A stretch of 64,000 nucleotides of DNA from Paenibacillus cymbidii (lineage in GTDB: Bacteria; Bacillota; Bacilli; Paenibacillales; NBRC-103111), in contig NZ_SHLX01000021.1 in the NCBI RefSeq assembly GCF_004764705.1, positions 99,853-163,852 of the forward strand. The letters run 5' to 3'. Both the position numbers and the translations under genes were made by a program. The notes below the pieces were generated by a model. The model was not told the origin of the DNA and did not search any database. It saw only the letters and a list, made by a program, of their open reading frames with translations. Shown here in pieces: positions 17,706 to 26,005 of the stretch (positions are counted from its first letter, which is position 1; every line of letters begins with the position of its first letter).

Positions 17706-19460
17706 TCATGATCGCGCTTTCATTCCGCATGGAAAGGTGGCGCAAATTTCAAATCCGCCGGCTTCCGGCTCCACAATCCGCAGCCCGTACGGCTCCGCGA
17801 AAGTAAACCGAAGGCGGCGGTGCACGTTCCAGATGCCGATTCCTCTGGCCATCTTGCGCTCTTGTTTCGTATGCAACGACGCCGTTTCGAACCGTTCATT
17901 ATATTGCCTGATTTTCTCCGGTTCCATTCCTTTTCCGTTGTCCTTGATGCGGACTTCGTAGCCGCCCTCCACCCGTGCGCCCTTGATGGCAATGATGACG
18001 GCGCCGTCCGCATTTTCCGAACCGTACAGAAAAGCATTTTCGACCAGCGGCTGCAAGGTGAGCCGCACGCATGCCACTTGCGCGATCGCCTCCTCGTCCA
18101 CATCGAAATCCACCTGCAGCGTATCGCTGCGCTCCTGCAAAATATTGCAATACCAGCGAATGTGCTCGATCTCTTCGGCCAGCGAAACGATCGGCTGGTT
18201 GTTTACGCTGTACCGGAACATGCGAGCCAGGGAAACCGCCATGATGCTGATCGGCTTGAGGCCTTCCCTGACGGCGTAGGCGTTGATCGCCTCCAGCGTG
18301 TTGTTCAGAAAATGCGGGTTGATCTGCGACTGCATCGCTTGAATGGCGGTCTCCCGCTGCCGCACCTGCAGCTCGTTTTCTTTGGCATGGGATACCTTCA
18401 ACTGCTGCAACAGCCCGCGAATTTCGACCATCATCCGGTTGAACCCGGCATACAGTCTGCCCAGCTCATCCTTGCTGCCGCTTGGAGCTTCCACATGCAG
18501 ATCGCCTTCCTCCGCCTTGCGCATCAGCTTCTGCAGCAGAATGATTCTCCGGGTCAGCAGCAGGGCGTGCCCGCCGAGCAGAAACAACACGATTGCCGCC
18601 ATGCCGGCGATGACGAGGAGCGTAAGATGCTGCATTTGCAGCAGCCGCCCGCTCAGCGACTGAATCGGCACTTCGTAGACGATCAGCCAGTTCGAATACG
18701 CCGATCGCTGCCGGATGAGAATGTTTTGGCTGTCTTTCTCCAGCGCAATCGTTTCGTCCCTGCCGTCCGGCAGCGGCTTGCGCAGCGAAACGTCCGCCTG
18801 GCTGCCGCGCAGCCCGCTGTCCGGATGATAGACGTAGTTGCCGTTCTGATCGATAATGCCGAGGATGCCGGATTCGGGCAGCAGCGCGTTGGCGCCGATC
18901 AGGTCGATGCGGGACAGGTCGAGATAAATCGCGATCAGGCTGTTGCCGTTATCGTGGACATAATTGCTGTAGTACCGGTAGTAAGCCAGCAGCGGTTTCC
19001 CTTTGGGCATCACAACGCCCCCGACGCCGTACGTGCGATCCTCGACGCGCAATTGCAGCGCCTTCCGGTACTCCTCCTCTGTCATGGCACTGTACAGGCT
19101 TGCCCCTCTGTCCGCCCGCAAACTCATGCCGATGTAATCGGCGCGCCTGAACAGCGAGCTGAGCGACAAATCTTTATCGATTTTATTGAAGAGATTGACA
19201 TATTCAAATCCGTTGTTGTATTCGAGCTGCATGAATTGCTGAATCGAAGGCAGCAGCAGCAGCGGCGTCGTGTCGCGCTCCAATTCGCGAAAGTAGGCGT
19301 CGATGACGTCGCTCGTTTGTTTGACCAGCAGCTTGCCGTAATCGGTGGCGGTTTGCTCGATCGTTCGGGACGTGCTCTGCTTCCATAAGTACAACACGAT
19401 GAAAAAGGGCAGGCAAAGAAAGACGATGACGATGACCATCAACTTGAATCGCAAGGACAT
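17706..19460 (-). CDS. YesM-type sensor histidine kinase B (locus 1)
   Basis: A 584-residue membrane sensor kinase. ATG 19460 is preceded by GGGAGG at seven bases. Membrane helices lie at about 8-27 and 280-302, enclosing an extracytoplasmic sensor domain (about 30-275) of the dCACHE type with GVGGVVMPKGKPLLAYYRYY. A HAMP domain follows, then the His_kinase segment QINPHFLNNTLEAI with phospho-acceptor His383. The ATP-binding domain shows the N box LQPLVENAF, DNGKGM and a glycine box GIGIWNVHRRLRF. It lies 22 bases after a second, closely similar kinase gene. It probably forms a homo- or heterodimer with that kinase and phosphorylates the YesN regulator at 9467; the partner is an inference from the locus. 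Confidence 0.92.
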   Translation of the reverse strand: MSLRFKLMVIVIVFLCLPFFIVLYLWKQSTSRTIEQTATDYGKLLVKQTSDVIDAYFRELERDTTPLLLLPSIQQFMQLEYNNGFEYVNLFNKIDKDLSLSSLFRRADYIGMSLRADRGASLYSAMTEEEYRKALQLRVEDRTYGVGGVVMPKGKPLLAYYRYYSNYVHDNGNSLIAIYLDLSRIDLIGANALLPESGILGIIDQNGNYVYHPDSGLRGSQADVSLRKPLPDGRDETIALEKDSQNILIRQRSAYSNWLIVYEVPIQSLSGRLLQMQHLTLLVIAGMAAIVLFLLGGHALLLTRRIILLQKLMRKAEEGDLHVEAPSGSKDELGRLYAGFNRMMVEIRGLLQQLKVSHAKENELQVRQRETAIQAMQSQINPHFLNNTLEAINAYAVREGLKPISIMAVSLARMFRYSVNNQPIVSLAEEIEHIRWYCNILQERSDTLQVDFDVDEEAIAQVACVRLTLQPLVENAFLYGSENADGAVIIAIKGARVEGGYEVRIKDNGKGMEPEKIRQYNERFETASLHTKQERKMARGIGIWNVHRRLRFTFAEPYGLRIVEPEAGGFEICATFPCGMKARS

Positions 19461-19482
19461 TACAGCGCCTCCCTTCGCCGGA

Positions 19483-21255
19483 CTACTCGCTCTCCGCCGC
19501 AATCAGCGGCAGCCGGATCCGGATTTCGCACCCTCCGCCCGTTTGCTCCGCCAATTGCAGACCGTAAGGCATCCCGAACGTAAGCCGAATTCGCCGGTGT
19601 ACATTCCACATGCCGCCGTACAGCTGCAAATTGGTTTCGTCCCATTCCGTCTGCGGCAAAGCAAACGCGCGGTTGTACTCGCGGATGGCCGCAAGCGGCA
19701 TTCCGACTCCGTTATCGGCGATCGTCAGCTCATAGGCGTCGCCTTGTTTCGCCCCGCGAATCGCAAGGCAATCCGGCGGCAAGCCGGCCGCTTCGTAACC
19801 GTGCATGCAGGCATTTTCAATCAAAGGCTGCAGCGCCAGCCGCACGCAAGCGACATGCCGCAGATGCTCTTCTTCCAATTCGAACTCGACTTGCAAGGAC
19901 TCGTTTCGTTCATGCAAAATATGGAAATAATTTCTAATATGATCCATTTCCTGCTGCAGATTGACGAGCGGCTCGTCGTTGTTCACACTGTAGCGGAACA
20001 GCCGCGAGAGCGAAACCGCCAGCGTGCTGATCGGCTTGATGTCTTCAAGAATCGCATGGGAGTTGATGACCTCCAGCGTATTGTAAAGAAAATGCGGATT
20101 GATCTGCGTCTGCATCACTTCGATCATCATTTCTTCCTGCCGTTTGCGCAGCTCCCGTTCCTTGGCGTTCGCGTCGTTTCGCTCGTCGATCAGCCGGCGT
20201 ATTTGCACCAGCATGCGATTGAAGCTGCGGTAAAGCCCGCCGAGCTCGTCGCGGCTGATTTCCGGGGCTTTTACATTCAGATTGCCGCCTTCCGCCTGAC
20301 GCATTATCTTCTGCAGCAGCGCGATGCGGCGGGACAAATAATAGGCGAATCCGCCGAGGATCAGCAGCACAAGCGCAATCAATCCGATGACGATCGATGT
20401 CGTAATGTACTGCATTTGCTGCAAGGGCCCGCTCAGCGCCCGGAACGGCACCTCGTAGACGAACGTCCAGCCCGTGTACTCCGATTGCTGGCGGATCAGC
20501 AGCTTTTTGTTGCGGGAGGAGCCTTCGACCGACTCGTTCCTGCCGTCGTGCAGCTTGTCCAGCAAGGAGCGATCGGCCTTCGTCCCCAGCAGCGATTTAT
20601 CGGGGTGGTACACGTAGTTGCCGTCCCTGCCGACGATCGACAGAAAGCCGGCATCGCGCAACAGCATATTCTGGCTGGCCATCTCCAGGAACGATAAATT
20701 CAGGTAAATAATAATCATGCTGTTGATGTCGCGGTATACATAATCGCTATAGTAGCGATAATAGGACAGCACGGGACCGTAGGCGGTCATCGCGATGCCG
20801 CCAATCCCGTAGGTACGGTTGTTCGTCCGGTTGTTGATCGCGTTCGCGTACTCGTTATTGTCCAGGCTGATGAATAAATTCGTCGAGTAGACCAGCTTTT
20901 TCCCCGAGATGAGATCGATGCGGTTGATGTCCACGCTGCGGTTGTAAATCGCGCTTTGCGTCATTTCGCTGGCGATGCTGTTGACGGTCTCGTAGTACTT
21001 GTAATCGTTTGCGGTAGTTAACGCCATGAATTCCTGGATCGAAGGCATGACGAGCAGCTGCGACGTATCTTTCTCCAGGCCGCGAAAGAACGTATCGACG
21101 TAGTCGACCGTCTGCTTCATCAGCGCGTTCCCGTAATCGGATGCGGTGCGCTCGATCGTCGCGGACGAATTCCGCAGCCAGATGAACAGGATGAGCAGAA
21201 ACGGCAGGCACAGAAACAGGATCATAATCAGCAGCAGCTTGGATCGCAGCGACAT
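19483..21255 (-). CDS. YesM-type sensor histidine kinase A (locus 1)
   Basis: A 590-residue membrane sensor kinase, first gene of locus 1. The start is set at ATG 21255 (GAGG upstream), matching the N-terminus MSLRxKL of its neighbour; upstream in-frame codons encode a Pro/His-rich stretch without a good site. The first helix is LLLIMILFLCLPFLLILFIW, the second about 285-305. The extracytoplasmic part has RTYGIGGIAMTAYGPVLSYYRYY, parallel to the same region of kinase B. Catalytic motifs are QINPHFLYNTLEVI, LQPLIENACMHGYE, IADNGVGM and YGGMWNVHRRIRLTF. The two kinases look like a tandem duplication. A single YesN regulator follows only after the importer, lyase and PHP genes. Confidence 0.92.
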   Translation of the reverse strand: MSLRSKLLLIMILFLCLPFLLILFIWLRNSSATIERTASDYGNALMKQTVDYVDTFFRGLEKDTSQLLVMPSIQEFMALTTANDYKYYETVNSIASEMTQSAIYNRSVDINRIDLISGKKLVYSTNLFISLDNNEYANAINNRTNNRTYGIGGIAMTAYGPVLSYYRYYSDYVYRDINSMIIIYLNLSFLEMASQNMLLRDAGFLSIVGRDGNYVYHPDKSLLGTKADRSLLDKLHDGRNESVEGSSRNKKLLIRQQSEYTGWTFVYEVPFRALSGPLQQMQYITTSIVIGLIALVLLILGGFAYYLSRRIALLQKIMRQAEGGNLNVKAPEISRDELGGLYRSFNRMLVQIRRLIDERNDANAKERELRKRQEEMMIEVMQTQINPHFLYNTLEVINSHAILEDIKPISTLAVSLSRLFRYSVNNDEPLVNLQQEMDHIRNYFHILHERNESLQVEFELEEEHLRHVACVRLALQPLIENACMHGYEAAGLPPDCLAIRGAKQGDAYELTIADNGVGMPLAAIREYNRAFALPQTEWDETNLQLYGGMWNVHRRIRLTFGMPYGLQLAEQTGGGCEIRIRLPLIAAESE

Positions 21256-21456
21256 CCTCGAAACCTCGCTTTGCACGGCGTGTCTGGGCCGCCATTCGAT
21301 AAAAGGGCGCCAACGCTTTAGAAGTACCATACCATATTCGTTCGTTTTTCGCAGCAGGAAAGCGGCGGGAGGGTGGTGTGAAGCGGAGCGGGGCATGATG
21401 ACAGCTTAAGTGATTGATGTCTCACATAACTCACCTACTCCAACATCCGAATGGCT

Positions 21457-21690
21457 TATTTATTATGATCTTTCGAATATAATCGCTGGGTTGGGGACGG
21501 AGGTGGGTCAATATGTATGATTTTTCGACTATAATCGCTGGATTGGGGGCGGGTGCGATTCATTATGTATGATTTTTCGAATATAATCGCTGGAATGGAT
21601 GCGGAGGTGGCTCATTATGTATGATTTTTCGAATATAATCGCTGGAATGGGGGCGGGTGCGACTCATTATGTATGATTTTTCGAATACAT
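21457..21690. repeat. 52-bp tandem repeat array
   Basis: ATGATNTTTCG starts at 21465, 21517, 21569, 21621 and 21673, an exact 52-bp period. The core (about 25 bp, ATGATTTTTCGAATATAATCG) is nearly invariant. The G-rich other half alternates between two versions in copies 1/3 and 2/4, so the higher-order unit is 104 bp. The last copy is partial. The repeats contain no spacers and no gene. Confidence 0.85.
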
Positions 21691-22130
21691 GCGACACTCT
21701 CTCTGTAGCATGATTGCGAGTGCCATGGGCAGGCATGAGTTTGGCGGCAACGGACGAGCACGGGGCGACACAGTCGAGGCGGCTTCGGAGGAGAAAAGCA
21801 AATTTGTTTTTGCAAGCGGTGCAGGGACGCTAGGATAGAAGTTGGTGTTGGCGAAGTGAGCGAGAGTGAGTGTAAGTGAATGTGGCGAGTGTGAGTGAGT
21901 CAGCGATTATGAGTGAGTATGAATGGGTACGAGTGAGTATGAGTGAGATCTAGCAAGGTAGCGACCATGCAGCAGCTTAAGTTTAAAATTGCATTTAATC
22001 GCCGTCAAAATCGCCGATTAGGCGTTGAGATCCCGCTCACTCTCGTACTCAGCACCCACTCTTCTGCTCCGAACGCGTCCCGCCGCCCGGCCAATGTTGC
22101 TTCCCTTAACCTTATTTACGCCGCCCGCCA
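21691..22130. other. Gene-free stretch with GAGTGAGT-rich low-complexity DNA
   Basis: No credible gene is seen from the kinase start at 21255 to 22362. Within 21857-21950 short GAGTGAGT/GTGAGTAT units recur many times, a microsatellite-like tract. No ribosome-binding site with a plausible frame was found, and the codon pattern is unlike the flanking genes. Confidence 0.6.
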
Positions 22131-22304
22131 AATAAGGCTGATTCCGGCCTTACAGCCTCACTTTGGCACGCGCCGGGCGAAGTAAGGCTGATTTCGGCCT
22201 TACAGCCCCACTTTGGCGCGCGCCGGGCGAAGTAAGGCCGATTCCGGCCTTACAGCCCCACTTTAACACGCGCCGGGCGAAGTAAGGCCGATTCCGGCCT
22301 TACT
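22131..22304. repeat. 50-bp palindromic repeats, array 1 (four copies)
   Basis: TAAGGC begins at 22133, 22183, 22233 and 22283, an exact 50-bp period. Each unit has a palindrome of the form TAAGGCTGATTTCGGCCTTA followed by CAGCCCCACTTTGGCGCGCGCC. The array lies just downstream of the gene ending at 22363 and is the inverse orientation of the array at 27989. It may act as a transcript-end structure. Confidence 0.85.
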
Positions 22305-22362
22305 TCCGCACTTCGACGCGCGGCCAAAGCGTGGACGTGCCGCTACCTCCCTCCGGCGGCGC

Positions 22363-24042
22363 CTACTCCCGGCGGCGCACCGCCAGCTCGATGCAAACGA
22401 GCCGCAACGGCTGCTCTCCCCCGTTCTCGACCACCACTTCGTTCCATCCGTCCCGAACGAGCGATACGGGGAACGTGTAATTGAAGCCGGCATGCGCCGG
22501 AACATGATGCGTCAGCGGGCCGCACGGGAACAACAGCCGCTCGGTGCGCTCGTTCTCCAGCTTCGGCCAGCAGCCGTTGAACATGACGGGAACGAAGCGG
22601 CATTCTTCATCCGCCTGGACGACGAGCTGCACGACAAGCTCCAGCCCCGCTTCGGCCGGTTCGGCGCACATCGGCATCCGGAACGCCTGCCGCCAGCCCG
22701 GTTCGAGAATCGCCGGCACTTGCGGCGGCGTTTCGAAGGGAATATGCGACAGCAGACCGCTCTGGTTGCCGAATACGTAATGCTTCGGTTCGCCTCGCAG
22801 CGGCTGCAGCGGCTCAATATTTCGCAAGTTGGGGTAGTGGGAAGTAAGCCCCGGGATACGCGGCTGGTCCGTGCAATAGAAGTTGAACCAGTAGATGCCT
22901 TCCGCGCCAAGAACAAGCTTGCCGGCCGCATTCGCGGCAAGGATCGGACGGCTGGCCGAAATATAGCGAATCTCCATCGTACGATCCAACTCCGGTGCAT
23001 ACGTCGGCAGCGCGTTCGCGCCGTCTTCGATCACGCCGTAAATCGTCACGCCGTTGCCAAGCTCCGCCTTCAGGTCGTCATGCGGCATATCCCACGACGT
23101 ACGCCAGAAGAAGGAAGGCGCCAGGAAGTCGACAATGCCTTCCCGCACCAGCGTGCGCACATCGATGCCGATGCTGAGCAGCGTGTTCAGGTTGTACGGG
23201 ATGCGCATGCCGAGCGGGAACGGCTTGCCGGTCGCCTCCTCGCGCCGACGGGTCAGCTCGCGAATGCCGCGGAACCAATCGGTCATCATGGCGACCGTCT
23301 CCGCGGACGCGTTCGGCTCGCAGCAGAGCGGGTTGCGCAGCCAGTCGAGCTCCAGCCCCTCGAAGTCGTAATCTTCCACCACCTCGCGAATTTGCGCAAA
23401 CATCAGATCGCGCACTTCCGGACATTCGTAATTCAACCCCCGGCGATAGTCCGGATTGCGCATCGTCGGCGAATAGGCGCTATTTTTCAGGCGGAAGCGT
23501 TCTTCCTTGAACAGCGGCAGGTTGAAGAAGCTGCCCTCGGGGTTGTTGAAGCCGTGCATGTCGTTCATGCGAATCGATACCCACGGCGAAATGCCGCGCC
23601 GGCGGCACGCCTGGTGCGTTTCCGCCAGCCAGTCGACGCCTGCATCCAGCAGGTCCTGATACAGGTTCATAAACGCAATCATCCGGTCGACGAACGCTTC
23701 CGTTTCCTGCGGATCGGTGATGCCCTGGCACACCGCATGGCCGCGGAAGTAGTCGCGGTCGCCGCGCACGTAACCGTCGAGGATGCCGGGAATCACTTTG
23801 CTCGGGTACCACGCCCGCTGCGCATTCGCGTTGATGAGGAACGTGTCGATGCCGTTGTCGGCCAGCGTATCGACATAGCGGTGCACCGCCTTGGCGGTGT
23901 AGGGGCCGCCTTCCGGCTGCCATTTCTCGGGATTGTAAAAGTACACGCAAGTATCCGCATTGTACAAATTGCGGTGCCGATCCGCCAGTCCCTGACGGCG
24001 TGTGCCTGCAGGTTCAAGATGCTGCCCGTTTTTTGCGGTCAT
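22363..24042 (-). CDS. Putative TIM-barrel glycoside hydrolase-like protein
   Basis: A 559-residue soluble protein; ATG 24042 follows CGGAGG. It lacks a signal peptide. Residues about 30-400 alternate helices and strands like a (beta/alpha)8 barrel of the GHL10/DUF187-like kind. Strand ends carry polar residues, for example GISPWVSIRMNDMHG, YDFEGLELDWLRNP and VDFLAPSFFWRTSWDMP. The Asp in LELDWLRN is a good candidate for a catalytic acid because it sits at the usual barrel strand 4 position. The last 130 residues look like a beta-sandwich. It is the last gene of the long locus 2 operon, after a sedoheptulokinase-like gene. The enzymatic activity is inferred from fold only; no characterised relative can be named. 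Confidence 0.6.
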   Translation of the reverse strand: MTAKNGQHLEPAGTRRQGLADRHRNLYNADTCVYFYNPEKWQPEGGPYTAKAVHRYVDTLADNGIDTFLINANAQRAWYPSKVIPGILDGYVRGDRDYFRGHAVCQGITDPQETEAFVDRMIAFMNLYQDLLDAGVDWLAETHQACRRRGISPWVSIRMNDMHGFNNPEGSFFNLPLFKEERFRLKNSAYSPTMRNPDYRRGLNYECPEVRDLMFAQIREVVEDYDFEGLELDWLRNPLCCEPNASAETVAMMTDWFRGIRELTRRREEATGKPFPLGMRIPYNLNTLLSIGIDVRTLVREGIVDFLAPSFFWRTSWDMPHDDLKAELGNGVTIYGVIEDGANALPTYAPELDRTMEIRYISASRPILAANAAGKLVLGAEGIYWFNFYCTDQPRIPGLTSHYPNLRNIEPLQPLRGEPKHYVFGNQSGLLSHIPFETPPQVPAILEPGWRQAFRMPMCAEPAEAGLELVVQLVVQADEECRFVPVMFNGCWPKLENERTERLLFPCGPLTHHVPAHAGFNYTFPVSLVRDGWNEVVVENGGEQPLRLVCIELAVRRRE

Positions 24043-24105
24043 CTGATGTTCGCCTCCGTTATGATCGTTTGTCGCCTTGATTGCCGGCCTTGCCCGGCCC
24101 GGTGG

Positions 24106-25518
24106 TTACCCGAAGCGGCAGCCGGCCTGCATGCCGGCAAGCGCGGCCGGAATGTCCGGGAACAGGCCGCCGGCCGCGGCGGCGTAAATTGCCGCGCCGA
24201 ACGCCGCTTCTTCTTCTACAGCCGATAGGTGAAAAGGCAGCTCCAGCCGCTGCTTCAGCAGCCGGCGCAGCGCCGGATTGCGGCGCAAACCGTTGCCCGC
24301 GCCGCATCCAACGGCCAACTCCCGGCGCAACGATTCCGGCAGCAGCGGGACGAATGCGGCCAACTCGTCGACAACCCCGTTCAGAAATCCCGCTATCAGC
24401 CGGGACGGCGTGAAGCCGTCGGATGCGATGTTGTCGATCGCGCCAGTCGCCGCGGGATTGCCTCGAGTTCCGTAGAACTGCGTCCGCACCCGCAACAACG
24501 GCGGACCGCCAGGCAAGGCCCGGCCGAGCTCCTCCTCCGCCAGACGGTTCATCCGTTCATACAGCGAAACGTCGTCCGCGGTTCCGGCGAACAAGCGGCA
24601 CGTCTCGCGGAAGAAACCTTCCAGCAGTGCATACGCCTTGCCCCCGCCAAGCGTTGCGCCGACGAGCAGATAACCGCCTCCGGGAAACGGCCGCACGTCG
24701 AGCGCAGGGTCGATCGCCGCGAGGTTGTCCGGCCGCTCCGCGAATACCGACACTTGTGCGCCTGTGCCGACGTTAATCAGCAGCGTGCGCTCCAGTTGCG
24801 GCACAGCCCCGAGGAAGCTGGCCTGGTTGTCGCCGATCGCGCAGGCGACGGCTTTGCCGTCCGCAGTACGGCCAACGAGACGAGTCCCGCCGGCCAGCTC
24901 CGGCAGAAGCGCCGCATCAAGCCCCGCCGCCGCCAGCGCCTGCCGGTCGAATGCCAGCGCATCCGCCGAGAACAGGCCCAAGCTGGCGGCAACGGAAGCG
25001 TCGATCAGCGGCCGCCGCGCGCCGCACAGCTTCATTGCCACATAATCGCCGATCGCGCATAACGCCGCCGCGCCCGCCGGCACCTCCTCGTTGCGCACAT
25101 TATAAAGGTGCGTCGTCAAACCGTAACCGGCCGGGACGCGATAGCCGGTTTGCGCTTCAAGCCAGCCGGCGTATGTTTCCCCGGTCGGAAGCCGCTCGTC
25201 GCCGCGCCGGTCCTGCCACGTCATGAGCGAACCGAGCGCTTCGCCTGCCCCGTCCACATACAGCATGCCGTGCATTTGGCATGAAATGCCGATCGCCGCG
25301 ACTTGCTCCCATAGCTGCCCGCAAGCGGCGATCATCTCTTTCACCAGCCGTGCGATTCGGTCGGGCTGCTGCAGCTCTTCCCAGCGGCGCGAAGACGGCA
25401 GCCGGGCATCGTTCGCCCTCGTCTCCGTATGGACGACGGCGCCGCCAGCCGCATCGGCCACCACACAGCAGACCGATGTTGTGCCAATATCGATTCCCGC
25501 CACATACGTCCCGCTCAT
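24106..25518 (-). CDS. FGGY-family carbohydrate kinase, sedoheptulokinase-like
   Basis: A 470-residue cytosolic sugar kinase. ATG 25518 is preceded by GGGGAG at eight bases. The phosphate-1 motif is GIDIGTTSVCCVV. The segments IGISCQMHGMLYV, SLMTWQDRRGDE, DYVAMKLCGARRPLIDASVAASLG, IGDNQASFLG and LLINVGTGAQVS follow the order and wording of sedoheptulokinase (SHPK) more than xylulokinase or glycerol kinase. The C-terminal ATP site is VGCGAGNGLRRNPALRRLL. The reaction would be ATP-dependent phosphorylation of a ketose, with sedoheptulose the best guess. In locus 2 it follows a GH32-type gene, so it may trap the released ketose. Subfamily assignment rests on motif similarity recalled from the human and bacterial enzymes and is not proven. 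Confidence 0.8.
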   Translation of the reverse strand: MSGTYVAGIDIGTTSVCCVVADAAGGAVVHTETRANDARLPSSRRWEELQQPDRIARLVKEMIAACGQLWEQVAAIGISCQMHGMLYVDGAGEALGSLMTWQDRRGDERLPTGETYAGWLEAQTGYRVPAGYGLTTHLYNVRNEEVPAGAAALCAIGDYVAMKLCGARRPLIDASVAASLGLFSADALAFDRQALAAAGLDAALLPELAGGTRLVGRTADGKAVACAIGDNQASFLGAVPQLERTLLINVGTGAQVSVFAERPDNLAAIDPALDVRPFPGGGYLLVGATLGGGKAYALLEGFFRETCRLFAGTADDVSLYERMNRLAEEELGRALPGGPPLLRVRTQFYGTRGNPAATGAIDNIASDGFTPSRLIAGFLNGVVDELAAFVPLLPESLRRELAVGCGAGNGLRRNPALRRLLKQRLELPFHLSAVEEEAAFGAAIYAAAAGGLFPDIPAALAGMQAGCRFG

Positions 25519-25764
25519 CGCGCGCTCTCCCCTTGTTCGCTTTCCCCGCCGTTGCCAAGTAACCTGCTTCACCCGATTTCCCCATCAAAAGGACCATCGA
25601 ACGGACCGTCCAACGAACCGCCGAAACGCTCGCACTCCCGACCTGCACCGGTTTCCTCCTTTTCACTGGTCCGCGCACAATCGGTGTTGCGGCTTGATGT
25701 CCGTGTTCTCCTCGTCGCCCCGTCCGCACGCTCGCCCGTTCGCCCTGTTCCGACAAGGTGTTCC
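25519..25764. other. Intergenic stretch between FGGY kinase and GH32 genes
   Basis: About 245 bases with no recognised gene, promoter or terminator. It leads into the left inverted repeat at 25765. A short purine/pyrimidine-rich run CGAACGGACCGTCCAACGAACCG is seen near 25600 but no clear function. Confidence 0.5.
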
Positions 25765-25912
25765 GCGAAATAAGCCATCTTTTATTGCCTATTTCCCCCA
25801 AAATGAACAGTCGCGACGAAATAGCCAATGTTTCACTGGCTATTACCGCAGAATTGCCCCTTTGGCGGCGGTTCGGGGCAAATAACCAGTGTTTTCGCTG
25901 GCTATTTCTGCG
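25765..25912 (+). repeat. Left copy of ~150-bp inverted repeat flanking GH32 gene
   Basis: This block contains three palindromes: GAAATAAGCC..GCCTATTTC, GAAATAGCCAATG..CACTGGCTATT and CAAATAACCAGTG..CGCTGGCTATTTC. Its whole sequence closely matches, in reverse complement, the block at 27838-27988 on the other side of the GH32 gene. Shared long words include CCCCCAAAATGAACAGTC and ACGAAATAGCCAATG. Confidence 0.8.
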
Positions 25913-26005
25913 GCAACAGGCGAATTCCTGCTAATCATTTTTCATGGGCTATTTCACTAATTCGCTGTTTCGCTGATCGCGACCAGCCCCGCTGGCCGGC
26001 CCGCC

